Shown here piece after piece: positions 27,301 through 35,534 of a DNA stretch of 64,000 bases. Made by a program: the position numbers and the translations under genes. The DNA is from Reyranella sp. (GTDB taxonomy: Bacteria; Pseudomonadota; Alphaproteobacteria; Reyranellales; Reyranellaceae), in contig NZ_SCVC01000004.1 of assembly GCF_004297405.1 (NCBI RefSeq), positions 62,001 to 126,000 on the forward strand, read 5' to 3'. Positions within the stretch are counted from its first letter, which is position 1. Each line of letters starts with the position of its first letter. The notes beneath the pieces were generated by a model. That model did not search any database. It was not told where the DNA came from and saw only the letters and a list, made by a program, of their open reading frames with translations.

Positions 27301-30300
27301 ACCTCGTGGTCGGCAACTACGATATCTCCGGCCCCGGCGGCATCCTGCTCGGCGCCAACGGCTTCATCTACAACATCGCCACCGGCCAATACACGTTGAT
27401 GAACGTCAACGGCAGCTACGACAACCTGACGTCGCTGTACGGCATCTGGCAGAACGGCGTCGGCAGCGACACCTACACCATCGCCGGCGGCTCGAAGGAC
27501 GGCACCGGCCTCAACGCCGCGTTCCTGCAGACCTACAACGCCGCGACCGGCGAGTTCTCCAACCTCACCTTCTATAACGGCTTCAACAAAGCGGGCGGCC
27601 TCCTCACCCACTTCGAGAACATCACGGCGGTTCCGGGTGGCTTCAACCTCGTCGCCACCACCGACAGCGGACCTGCCTTTGCCGCGATCACGCTCAACGA
27701 AGACGGCACGTTCGGTGAAGCGGTGTGGACCGCCATCCAGCTGCCGGGCAGCGAGCTGCTGACCGGCAACATCGCCTTCCAGAACGTGGTCGGCGGCATC
27801 TACAACACCGACGATTCGGATACGGTCGCGACCTATCTCGGCGTCGTGCAGCAGTCCCACGTCAGCTCGGACGGCGGGCTGATCATGCCTGTCGGCTCGC
27901 ACGACTTCTCCTACTCGCTGTCGGTCCATGGCAGCGTCGGCGCCACGATCACCGGCTCGACGACCGCCGGCAACGTGCTGGGCGGCTCGATCGGCAACGA
28001 CAAGATCACCGGCACCCTGAGCCTGGTGCTGGCCGACACGATCTATACCAGCGGCGGCGCCGACACGATCATTCTGGCGGCCGGCCACACCGCGAGCACA
28101 CGCATACAGCTCTTCGCCGGCAACAGCCTCACCAATGCCGACGCCCTTCAGCCGGGCTCGTCGGTGTCGCCGATCACCGGCAGCATAGTCGATGCAAACG
28201 ACATCCCGCAGCTCGGCTGGTGGGGCCAGGCGACCGGCCAGCTCGGCGGGCCGGTAACGAATGCCAGCACCAACGGCGGCATGGGCACCGGCACCAGCGC
28301 GGACATGACGACGATCAAGAACTTCGTCGTCGGCTCGGGTGGCTCAGGCGATATGATTGACATCTCGCTGGCCGCCTTCAGTAACCTCATCCGTGCCGCT
28401 GACGGCGACGCGCCGCGGCCCGGCGAAGCCATCTTCAGCAACCTGGTCGGCCCCGGCGGCACGATCACCGTCGACGACGCCACGATCATCCGCATCGACA
28501 GCCCCGGGGGCTTCGTGGGCGCCGCCGACCTCGCGGCGGCCCTGCAGGCCAATCCCATCACCTTCGCAGGCCCGCAGGACGGGGCGCTGAACCATTATCT
28601 CGTCGCCTACCAGGACACCGGCGGTAATGTCCGCGTCGCCGACATGAGCATCCAGAGCGGCGGCGGTTCCTTCACCGACACCGCAGGCGGCTCGACGCTC
28701 GCGATCTCCGATCTGGCGCAGCTCCAAGGTGTGACGCTCTCCTCGCTGCAGCACTCGAACGTCAACCTGCTGGCCGGTACTGCGGTCGAAAATTCGAGCT
28801 ATCTCGACTTCACGGGCTGGCGCATCAACGACGCGACCAGCGTGATGGATGCCTACGGGCTCGAGGCGAGTGACGTCTCCGAAGCGACGTTCGCTGGCCT
28901 CAACGTCGCGCTGATCCTCGAACGTGCTCAGGATCCGACGACGCTGCTGGCCCAGGACTGGGGCACGCGCCAGCAGACGCTGGCCGAAATGAACGACAAC
29001 GGCACGCTGTGGACCACCTACGGCGCCGACCAGACGCTCTACAACTCCGTCGTCGAGCAGCTGACGACCACCTACGGCCTGACGATCCTCGACGGCACCG
29101 ATTCGGCGAACAAGGGCGACTACGTCTCCTCCGCCGAGTCGCGGACCATCTGGGTCGAACTCAACACGGCGGAACAGTTCTCCAGCCTGTTCGGTACGAC
29201 GCTCTACCAGAGCACCCAGGAGGACAACGAATTCGTCTTCTGGAACGGCGACCTGCTGCTGCCGGAAGAATGGGACATCCAGGGCCTGTGGTTCGACACG
29301 GAGAACGTGCCGCCGCCGTCCAACATGACGCCCGGCGTGTCGACGACCCTGCCGCAGGGCTCGCAGAGCCCGGGCAACAATTCGAGCCTGGGCCTCACCC
29401 TCTCGCCGCAGCAGATTTCCGAGCTCTACAACTTCCCGCTGGCGGGCCTGAACGTGGAGACCGGCGCGATCGGCCTCATCGAACCGGGCATCGGTTCGGC
29501 CCTGCATCCCAGCCAGACCAAGACCTTCCAGGAGCTGCTCACCGAATATCTCGCTTCGGTCGGCCAGACCGGCACGGGCGCCGTCTCGGTCCAGGGCGAG
29601 AACGGCCAGACCTACAACAGCGGCTCGGGCGAGCGTTCGCTCGACGTTGGTGTGGTGGCCAGCATCAATCCCAACAGCGACATCTATCTGTTCAACGGCT
29701 CGGGCTATAACGGCAACGCCGACGCCTCGACCTTCACGGCGATCCAGAGCGCGCTGTGGGATCCCACGCTGACGGCGGCGGTGCTCTCCAGCTCGTTCGG
29801 CGACGACCAGAGCATGAGCCCGAATTCGCCCTTCTACGCGGCGTACCGGCAGCTCCAGCTCGACGCTGCGCTGAAGAACGTCTCGCTGTTCAATGCGCTT
29901 GGCGACGGCGGCTCGGGCAACGAGACCGGCAACGGGCTGACCAACCTCTCCTACAACGAGACCAGCCCGTACAACGTGATGGTCGGCGGCACGTCGTTCT
30001 CGACCTTCAACGCGGCGCAGAACGACGTCACGCTCAACCCGTCCCTCGTCGCGCCGGCGCTCGCTAACGACCAGGCGACGCTGTGGCGGTTGATGGCAGG
30101 TGGCCTGACCGCCTTGCCGCAGAATCTCGCCACCCTGCAGACCTTCGCTGAAACGGTGTGGAACCAATATTTCGTCGTCGGCAACCACATCACGATCAAC
30201 AACTCGCCGTTCGAGGGCGGCTATCTCGTCAACACCACGACCTCCGGCGGCGTCGACCCCACGCAGCCGATTCCGGACTATCAGCTCGCCTACGGCCTCC

Positions 30301-31646
30301 GTCCTGTCACCTCCGACCCGTCGGCGGAGACGGGTCGCGGCGCGCCGGACGTTTCCGCCAATGCCGGCGGCAACCTTTCCTACCTGACGCCCAACGCCGA
30401 CATGGTGGGCACCGGGCCGGATGGCGGCACCAGCGCCGCCACGCCGCTCTGGGCCTCGCTCGGCGTGCAGCTCAACACGATCTTCGCGGATCAAGGGCTG
30501 CCCAACCTCGGCTACATGAACGACCTGCTCTACATGGCGTCCGCGATCGCCCCGGCGGCGTTCAACGACATCACCATGGGCAACAACACCTCGTCGTTCA
30601 CCCTGGGCGGCAGCTACCACTCCAACGGAACGGATCTGACACCGACCGGCTTCGGCTATTCCGCCATCCCGGGTTATGACCTCGTGACCGGTCTCGGCTC
30701 GCCCAATGGCCTCCTGCTGGCGCGCGCGCTGACGACGATCGCCCATGCCCAGACCACCTACGCCGACAGCGCCAATATACTTGACGTCTCGGGCGACGGC
30801 TGGGCCAGCGGCGCCCATCAGAGCCTGTTGTTCCAGACCATGTCCGCCACCGGCGCTCTGGTCAGTCTCGACCTTGGCGGCGACTCGGTCGATTTCCTGA
30901 GCGGCGCCTCCTCCACCTACGCCTGGACGAGCCGGCTGGCGCAGCAGTCGCTGCAGGCCGATTTCGATCCCGCCCTGGTGCGGCTGTTCGATAAGGCGGG
31001 TCAGGGCACGGTGACCCAGGCGTCGGTCTCCAACGGCGAGAGTGTCGGCGTGTCGATCAACGCCTCGGAAGCCGACGCGATCCAGGGATCTCTGAGCAAC
31101 GAGTTCGGCTTCGCCGATTTCGTGACCAACACCGGCGTCGTCCGCGTAGCGCGCCCTGTTGCGGTGGCCGAGACCGTGGATGGCCTCGACGACCAGACCG
31201 CCGTCGTGCGGGTTCGCCAGAACGGCGAGGACAAACTGTCGCTCAGCCTCTACCGGGTCGACGATCTTTCCGGGACGATCGATGGCCTGACGCCGGGCGA
31301 GGCCGGCTACGCCGCAGCAGCCCAGGCGCGCGCCTATCAGTTCACGAGCGGCGGCACCGCGCTGACCGGGCCGGGTTACGGCAACTACACCCAGGCCGGG
31401 TTGGCCAATGTCGACTCAGGCGACCTGATCGCCATGCAGCTCACCAACCAGACGTCCGGCTCGACCTTCTGGGCCTTCTCCCAGGCCAACGAGAGCGTCG
31501 GCGGCCAGAACATCAACCATGTCTGGAACTACGGCCTCAACACCTGGGGCTGGGAAGACGTGCGCGGCGGCGGCGACCACGACTACAACGATCTGCTGGT
31601 GCAGCTCGACTTCACCAGCAGCTACGGGAACGGCTGGCTGGTGTAG
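24327..31646 (+). CDS. Giant multidomain exoprotein: beta-helix, DUF4214-like, sedolisin (S53) protease, DUF4114
   Basis: A 2439-residue protein. Residues 1-640 are right-handed beta-helix repeats rich in Asn and Gly (many VISGNTGNGI-like units), opening FTVVNLNDSGAGSLRAAI. Residues 647-790 resemble DUF4214 (LEALYVGWFGRAADPLAF). Residues 860-1180 hold HAF-like repeats; degenerate calcium-binding Gly/Asp repeats follow near 1215-1260. About 1507-1650 is a pro-kumamolisin domain and 1700-2140 a sedolisin peptidase with E1769, D1773 (ERSLD), D1860 (LGDGGSG) and S2036 (GGTSAATP), plus the calcium site FNDITMGNN and GYDLVTGLGSPNG. A DUF4114 end (WEDVRGGGDHDYNDLL) closes it. No N-terminal signal peptide is seen, so C-terminal-signal (type I) secretion is inferred. 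Substrate unknown. Confidence 0.9.
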   Translation: MATFTVVNLNDSGAGSLRAAIEASNAEPAGVTNTIEFTVTGTIVLASGLPSLTKPVDIVAGNPATGNPPTVGIDFNGNAGLVFAAGSEGSELVGLSLGNAAGNGVTLHAGGITLNNNYIGLALNGSAAGNTGDGVFVAATSSGNNLGFNPEATTLAENGQPATGVVSNVISANGGNGITLNGADNNEIVSNRIGTSTDGNTAMANGGHGIWLTNGATGNTIGGAVAGNDASGDQNNPTGNKGNIADVVVVTPPLGNLVSGNGGNGIQIDTASNSNTLSGNFVGTTANGLAALGNTGDGVAILESDAVTLSGCVFVDNPFIYYNVIGGNAGNGVHVTNSDNVVIQANFLGLGADNNTIVGNQLDGLLIDGNSRNTQVGGVIPLGNVISGNVQNGIEVAGTASGFSTLNTFGGTTAFFGAAPNGDNGILITSTGGNQTIQTNVISGNTGNGIEISGNAWGVSIVPNIVGLDTRGDGAFPNGGSGIVFSGNAHDNFVGGTDLIGNLSVIRQNTASGNAGYGIEITGTAYNNVIADSAIGTNIQELAAIANGLGGVLLSSTGVGNIIGSPQVGWTPLPSPAVSHNVISGNTGPGVTLAAGTNYNAVINNYIGLNIVAQPVLPNGDPAILNNGGTNLIYGNGAHGPLPWQSPTGQLEALYVGWFGRAADPLAFRQDMEGVLSLMLGGDSIAAAMLKASDSFAASPEIGIYTPLAALTPPISSPTHAETELTNSFINQTFNNLFGRDASTSEKTIWREAFFDGAIPFSDLVYDIASSAQNNDVLAMNAKILAASYFTTAFASTPLDPPSLAEMQAAVSGVTNGTTLFNSQAATDTLMGGTHTQVEYQSILEPGNITTGVRASLDGTVILTGSQTVEGSTGTEAFLYHGPLNNTAAGQFHVLNPTFADQTVTTATFYGPDTAIFTPGIGLGNVRAVGSYQYDENPAGVFNHGMIYEGPITGIGGTWTEVTVPSNGVNVVGGVTLSGTVANTILHSTQGNLVVGNYDISGPGGILLGANGFIYNIATGQYTLMNVNGSYDNLTSLYGIWQNGVGSDTYTIAGGSKDGTGLNAAFLQTYNAATGEFSNLTFYNGFNKAGGLLTHFENITAVPGGFNLVATTDSGPAFAAITLNEDGTFGEAVWTAIQLPGSELLTGNIAFQNVVGGIYNTDDSDTVATYLGVVQQSHVSSDGGLIMPVGSHDFSYSLSVHGSVGATITGSTTAGNVLGGSIGNDKITGTLSLVLADTIYTSGGADTIILAAGHTASTRIQLFAGNSLTNADALQPGSSVSPITGSIVDANDIPQLGWWGQATGQLGGPVTNASTNGGMGTGTSADMTTIKNFVVGSGGSGDMIDISLAAFSNLIRAADGDAPRPGEAIFSNLVGPGGTITVDDATIIRIDSPGGFVGAADLAAALQANPITFAGPQDGALNHYLVAYQDTGGNVRVADMSIQSGGGSFTDTAGGSTLAISDLAQLQGVTLSSLQHSNVNLLAGTAVENSSYLDFTGWRINDATSVMDAYGLEASDVSEATFAGLNVALILERAQDPTTLLAQDWGTRQQTLAEMNDNGTLWTTYGADQTLYNSVVEQLTTTYGLTILDGTDSANKGDYVSSAESRTIWVELNTAEQFSSLFGTTLYQSTQEDNEFVFWNGDLLLPEEWDIQGLWFDTENVPPPSNMTPGVSTTLPQGSQSPGNNSSLGLTLSPQQISELYNFPLAGLNVETGAIGLIEPGIGSALHPSQTKTFQELLTEYLASVGQTGTGAVSVQGENGQTYNSGSGERSLDVGVVASINPNSDIYLFNGSGYNGNADASTFTAIQSALWDPTLTAAVLSSSFGDDQSMSPNSPFYAAYRQLQLDAALKNVSLFNALGDGGSGNETGNGLTNLSYNETSPYNVMVGGTSFSTFNAAQNDVTLNPSLVAPALANDQATLWRLMAGGLTALPQNLATLQTFAETVWNQYFVVGNHITINNSPFEGGYLVNTTTSGGVDPTQPIPDYQLAYGLRPVTSDPSAETGRGAPDVSANAGGNLSYLTPNADMVGTGPDGGTSAATPLWASLGVQLNTIFADQGLPNLGYMNDLLYMASAIAPAAFNDITMGNNTSSFTLGGSYHSNGTDLTPTGFGYSAIPGYDLVTGLGSPNGLLLARALTTIAHAQTTYADSANILDVSGDGWASGAHQSLLFQTMSATGALVSLDLGGDSVDFLSGASSTYAWTSRLAQQSLQADFDPALVRLFDKAGQGTVTQASVSNGESVGVSINASEADAIQGSLSNEFGFADFVTNTGVVRVARPVAVAETVDGLDDQTAVVRVRQNGEDKLSLSLYRVDDLSGTIDGLTPGEAGYAAAAQARAYQFTSGGTALTGPGYGNYTQAGLANVDSGDLIAMQLTNQTSGSTFWAFSQANESVGGQNINHVWNYGLNTWGWEDVRGGGDHDYNDLLVQLDFTSSYGNGWLV

Positions 31647-31834
31647 CGAGTGACGATTCCGAGGAAGCCGATTCTCGAATAGGAGCCCGATCACCCAACG
31701 TCGATCTTTCTGGGCTTTTCACGCAGCCTGTATCTGACAAACGGCCGCTTGTCTGCCAGGCGAGTTTACTTGGCCGTACGCCGCAGGCGGTCTAATACAC
31801 TACGCTCGTCACATGGAGCCTGCGTCGGCGAGCA

Positions 31835-32731
31835 ATGCCAGATAACGTACCCTTTCTCCATAATGACATTCTGGGCTACGTGCCGAACCCTGGGTTTTGC
31901 GGCCCAGGGTTTGGCGACTCATTTCACACGATTGACGCCGATGGCCTTCGATTTAGCGGAGAGAGACCCGCTTCGAGCGATGGCTCGATACTCACCGTAG
32001 GCGATTCCTTCACCTACGGTGACGAGGTGCGCGACGAAGAGGCCTGGCCCGCCCGATTGCAGAGCCTGACGGGCCGCCCTGTGCTTAACGGCGGGGTGAG
32101 TGGCTACGGCTTGGACCAGACCATACTTCGCGCCGAGCAACTCGCTCCCGTCCACGGACCGTCCGTCATCATCGTAAGCTTCATTGCTGACAACATCCTG
32201 CGCACGGAGATGAGCCGGATGTGGTGGCGCAACAAGCCGTGGTTCACGATTGAAGACGACCAACTGGTCCTCAAGGGCGTGCCAGTTCCTAATCGGACGA
32301 GGTTGCCACTCCACATCCGGCGGCGGATGGATCGAGTTCTCGTCGATCTTTCTCCGAGTTTGCAGCACTTGCTTGGCTATCATAAGCGGGTACACCGCCC
32401 CGGCTTCGGGCTGGAAATCGCTCGACGTCTCATCGAGCGACTGGCGAGGATGCAGGCAGATCGCCAAGTCAAGATTGTCGTGATGGCCCAGTATCCGCCC
32501 CACACCTGGATCTATCCGGCATTTGCGGACGAACAGCGGCGCCTCGCTCAGGCGGTTCTCGACTGCGCGGCGAACCACGGGCTTGCCACTTTGGACACCT
32601 TCCGTCGGCTGACCACTGAACCGAAGCCACAAGACTTCTATGCAGTCACGCACATGAATGCGCGCGGCAATTTGATGATCGCCAGCCTCCTGGCCGCCAC
32701 GTTACCTGCCTTGACGGCAAAAGCGGGCTAG
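31835..32731 (+). CDS. SGNH/GDSL hydrolase-like protein
   Basis: A 298-residue protein with block I GDSFTYGDE (S58 the candidate nucleophile), a block II-like stretch GGVSGYGLDQT, and a late His (H273 in THMNARGN) suited to the catalytic dyad. No signal peptide or membrane segment is evident. Esterase or carbohydrate O-acyl transfer/hydrolysis is typical of the fold; the substrate is unknown. The ribosome binding site is weak. The codons look less G+C-rich than those of neighbours. It follows the giant protease after 188 bases with no clear terminator between them, and lies just before a tRNA gene on the other strand. Confidence 0.75.
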   Translation: MPDNVPFLHNDILGYVPNPGFCGPGFGDSFHTIDADGLRFSGERPASSDGSILTVGDSFTYGDEVRDEEAWPARLQSLTGRPVLNGGVSGYGLDQTILRAEQLAPVHGPSVIIVSFIADNILRTEMSRMWWRNKPWFTIEDDQLVLKGVPVPNRTRLPLHIRRRMDRVLVDLSPSLQHLLGYHKRVHRPGFGLEIARRLIERLARMQADRQVKIVVMAQYPPHTWIYPAFADEQRRLAQAVLDCAANHGLATLDTFRRLTTEPKPQDFYAVTHMNARGNLMIASLLAATLPALTAKAG

Positions 32732-32817
32732 CTCGTAGCGAGCTTCGGCAAACACGAGGGCAGCACAGCCGAGCAGCGAGGCCTTCTGCGAGCAATACGG
32801 TGTTCGTAAAAACACGA

Positions 32818-32904
32818 TGGTGCCCCCGGTCGGACTCGAACCAACACTTCCGTGAGGAAACCTGATTTTGAGTCAGGCGCGTCTACCAATTCCGCCACGG
32901 GGGC
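32818..32904 (-). tRNA. tRNA-Leu (anticodon CAA)
   Basis: Read on the minus strand, the 87-base gene starts GCCCCCG, pairing with CGGGGGC at the 3' end, followed by discriminator A and an encoded CCA. The D-arm begins GCGGAATTGGTAGACGCG, the anticodon stem CCTGA/TCAGG closes the loop CTCAAAA (anticodon CAA, for codon UUG), a long variable arm follows as in all leucine tRNAs, and the T-arm is GGTTCGAGTCC. Confidence 0.97.
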
Positions 32905-33021
32905 ACGCTTTCGTGCGCGGGGAATAAAGCCGAAGGGCGGAACCAGGTCAACGCTTGCCGTGGGTTTCTTCCTCCGGTTTTATGGCGCCTCATCAAGAAA
33001 TGCCGTCGGAGGAAGTTCAGA

Positions 33022-34563
33022 GTGCATCCGTACATCCACGCCCAGACAAATCCAGACAAGCCGGCCTATGTCATGGCCGCCAGCGGCGAGGTGGTGACCT
33101 ACCGGCAGCTCGACCAACAATCCAACCGCATCGCGCAACTGTTTCGCTCACTCGGCCTGAAGGCCGGCGACCATATCGCCCTCTTCCTCGAGAATAATCC
33201 GCGATTCTTCGAGATTTGCTGGGGTGCCCAGCGTTCGGGCCTGATCTACACGGCGATCAGCTCACGGCTGACGGCGGCCGAAGTCGATTACATCGTGACC
33301 GATTGCGGCGCGAAACTCTTCGTCAGCTCGAAGTACCTGGCCGAAAAGGCCGCCGAGCTAGGGCCGCTCCTGAAGGGCGTCGCCAACCGCTTCATGATCG
33401 ACGGCACCATCGCCGGCTACAAATCCTGGGAGGAGACAGTCGCGACCTTCCCGACCACGCCGATCGCCGACCAGACCGCCGGCCACGACATGCTCTATTC
33501 GTCGGGCACCACGGGGCGGCCCAAGGGCGTGATGCCGGTCGTCGAGCCGCAGGCGATCGACTTCGACAATCCGCTGCTCGCCATCACCCGCAAGCTCTAC
33601 GGCATCAACGCCGACACGATCTATCTCTCGCCGGCGCCGCTCTATCATGCGGCTCCTCTGCGCTTCAACATGAGTGTCATGCGGCTCGGCGGCACCTCGA
33701 TCATCATGGAGAACTTCGACGCCGAGGAGTTCCTGAAGCTGGTCCCGAAGCACAAGGTCACGCACACCCAGGTTGTGCCGACCATGTTCGTGCGCTTCCT
33801 CAAGCTGCCAGAAGAGGTGCGCACGACGTACGACATGTCCTCGCTCAAATGCGCGATCCATGCCGCAGCACCCTGCCCTGTCCCGACCAAGGAAGCGATG
33901 ATCGGCTGGTGGGGTCCAATCATCTGGGAATATTACGGCGGCACCGAAGGCAACGGCCTCACCATGTGCAACGCGCAGGAATGGATGGCGCACAAGGGCA
34001 CGGTCGGCCGCGCCGTCATCGGCAAGCTCAAGATTTGCGACGACGCGGGCAGCGAGCTGCCAGTAGGCGAGTCAGGCACCGTCTATTTCGCCGAGGGACG
34101 GCCGTTCGAGTATCACAACGACCCGAAGAAGACCGAGGAGTCGCGCCATCCCCAGGGTTGGACCACCTTGGGTGACGTGGGTTACGTCGATGCCGACGGC
34201 TTCCTGCACCTCACCGACCGCAAGGCGTTCATGATCATCTCCGGCGGCGTGAACATCTACCCGCAGGAATGCGAGAACCTGCTGATCAACCATCCCAAGG
34301 TGATCGACTGCGCCGTGTTCGGCGTGCCCAACGCCGACTTCGGCGAGGAAGTGAAGGCCGTCGTCCAGCCGCGCGACATGGCCGAAGCCGGTCCGGCGCT
34401 GGCCGAGGAACTGATCGCCTACTGCAAGCAGAACCTCTCGGCCATCAAGTGCCCGCGGACGATCGACTTCGAACCCGAATTGCCACGTCATCCAACCGGC
34501 AAACTTTACAAACGCCTGCTACGCGACCGCTATTGGCAGGGCCGCGCGAGCAAGATCGCCTAG
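33022..34563 (+). CDS. AMP-forming acyl-CoA synthetase
   Basis: A 513-residue adenylate-forming enzyme that activates a carboxylic acid to its CoA thioester. It starts with GTG at 33022 preceded by GGAGGAAG. The P-loop YSSGTTGRPKGV is near residue 155, EYYGGTEGNG near 310, GWTTLGDVGYVDADGFLHL and DRKAFMIISGGVNIYPQE near 375-415, and the C-terminal lysine is in PTGKLYKR. All catalytic motifs are intact. It is alone as a transcription unit, so the acid cannot be named from context. Medium or long-chain fatty acids or aromatic acids are possible. Confidence 0.92.
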   Translation: MHPYIHAQTNPDKPAYVMAASGEVVTYRQLDQQSNRIAQLFRSLGLKAGDHIALFLENNPRFFEICWGAQRSGLIYTAISSRLTAAEVDYIVTDCGAKLFVSSKYLAEKAAELGPLLKGVANRFMIDGTIAGYKSWEETVATFPTTPIADQTAGHDMLYSSGTTGRPKGVMPVVEPQAIDFDNPLLAITRKLYGINADTIYLSPAPLYHAAPLRFNMSVMRLGGTSIIMENFDAEEFLKLVPKHKVTHTQVVPTMFVRFLKLPEEVRTTYDMSSLKCAIHAAAPCPVPTKEAMIGWWGPIIWEYYGGTEGNGLTMCNAQEWMAHKGTVGRAVIGKLKICDDAGSELPVGESGTVYFAEGRPFEYHNDPKKTEESRHPQGWTTLGDVGYVDADGFLHLTDRKAFMIISGGVNIYPQECENLLINHPKVIDCAVFGVPNADFGEEVKAVVQPRDMAEAGPALAEELIAYCKQNLSAIKCPRTIDFEPELPRHPTGKLYKRLLRDRYWQGRASKIA

Positions 34564-34662
34564 GTCTCGCGATGTGATCCGCCGTTTCCTACTCGCGGGT
34601 CTGGGCTTTGGCCCGGGCACAACGCCGCGTTGGCGCAAGACACGCTGGCCGAAGCCAGGCGC

Positions 34663-35301
34663 CTACGCGCCTCCCGCCGACGCCTTCCACCTCGGCATCG
34701 CCAGCGTCTCGGCGTAGTTGGTGAACATGAGATTGAACGAGATGCTGATACGTTCGGTATTGCTCTCGTTTGAAGGAACGTGGTGCCGCAGCCACGACGG
34801 GAACATCACCATGCGGCCGGGCTGGGGCTGCGCGGACGAGGCGTTGGCGGTCATGCGGGTGGGCTTGCCACTCCACGGCATGATCGAGATCGGCCGCGGA
34901 TCCTGGAAGATGAGATCGGTGCCGGTCTCCGGGACGTCGACGTAATAGACGCCGCTCAGGAAATTGTTCGGGTGGTTGTGCGTGGGATGATAGCTGCCGG
35001 GCGGATTCACATTGGCCCAGCAGCCCGTGATCATCATCGGAAAGCGTTCGAGTTGAAGATATTCCGCTACGCTCTTCGAGGCGATCTCGATCAGCTTGGC
35101 CAGTTCGGCGAAGGCCGGCCGCGTGTGCAGATCGTGCGGTGTCTGCCAGTTGCTGCCGCTCGGCACACGAGCCCGCGGCGAGATGATCTTCTCGATCTCG
35201 GCCTTGAGCGTGGTGTTGAAGGGTCCTGCGTCGGCCGGGAGGATGTCGAGGATCCAGAGCGGTGTTGGGAAGAGTTCCTGAACCTGCTGCTTGATCTTCA
35301 T
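34663..35301 (-). CDS. Putative Fe(II)/2-oxoglutarate-dependent oxygenase
   Basis: A 212-residue protein of the small uncharacterised 2OG-Fe(II) oxygenase family. Conserved blocks are YHPTHNHPNNFLSGVYYV near residue 103 (His iron ligands), then IFQDPRP, and FPSWLRHHVPSNES followed by RISISFNLMF (distal His and 2-oxoglutarate Arg). No signal peptide. The start ATG lies just downstream of an A/T-rich direct-repeat region that may control it. Members of this family hydroxylate unknown substrates; some are phage or peptide-modifying enzymes. Confidence 0.78.
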   Translation of the reverse strand: MKIKQQVQELFPTPLWILDILPADAGPFNTTLKAEIEKIISPRARVPSGSNWQTPHDLHTRPAFAELAKLIEIASKSVAEYLQLERFPMMITGCWANVNPPGSYHPTHNHPNNFLSGVYYVDVPETGTDLIFQDPRPISIMPWSGKPTRMTANASSAQPQPGRMVMFPSWLRHHVPSNESNTERISISFNLMFTNYAETLAMPRWKASAGGA

Positions 35302-35320
35302 ATCCGCATCACATCATTGG

Positions 35321-35353
35321 AATTGCATACCTACTAAACTGAATTCATACCTA
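35321..35353. repeat. Tandem direct repeat upstream of the 2OG oxygenase
   Basis: CATACCTA occurs at 35326-35333 and again at 35346-35353, exactly 20 bases apart (two helical turns), in an A/T-rich island. Each copy is preceded by an AATT-containing half (AATTG and GAATT). It lies 25-52 bases before the minus-strand oxygenase start, where an operator would be expected. No regulator gene is adjacent. Confidence 0.5.
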
Positions 35354-35534
35354 GTGTATTCCTCGATTTTTGCAAGCTCCGTCGCGTCTCTCCCTTCCAT
35401 CGGCCGCTCGACTGCCACCCACCGAAACGAACGTGAAGAAAAGCGATAAGGATGCGGCGGACGCGTGGAGGCTCGCCCCCCTGCCTGCTAAGCAGGACGC
35501 CTGAATCATCAAGCCATTCAAAGGGAGATCCGCC

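Noticed and set aside
24237..28088. 1283-residue minus-strand open frame opposite the giant protease gene
   Set aside because: It is a shadow of the G+C-rich plus-strand gene. Its translation is low-complexity Arg/Asp/Val/Ala text with no motif, whereas the plus frame has clear domains.
28344..30818. 824-residue minus-strand open frame opposite the protease domain
   Set aside because: Same reason; the plus frame holds the complete S53 catalytic set.
31736..31753. Hairpin GACAA with TTGTC after the giant protease gene
   Set aside because: The stem is short and not followed by a T run.
32728..32742. Short hairpin after the SGNH gene (AGCTCG with CGAGCT)
   Set aside because: Six base pairs and no T tract; too weak for a terminator.
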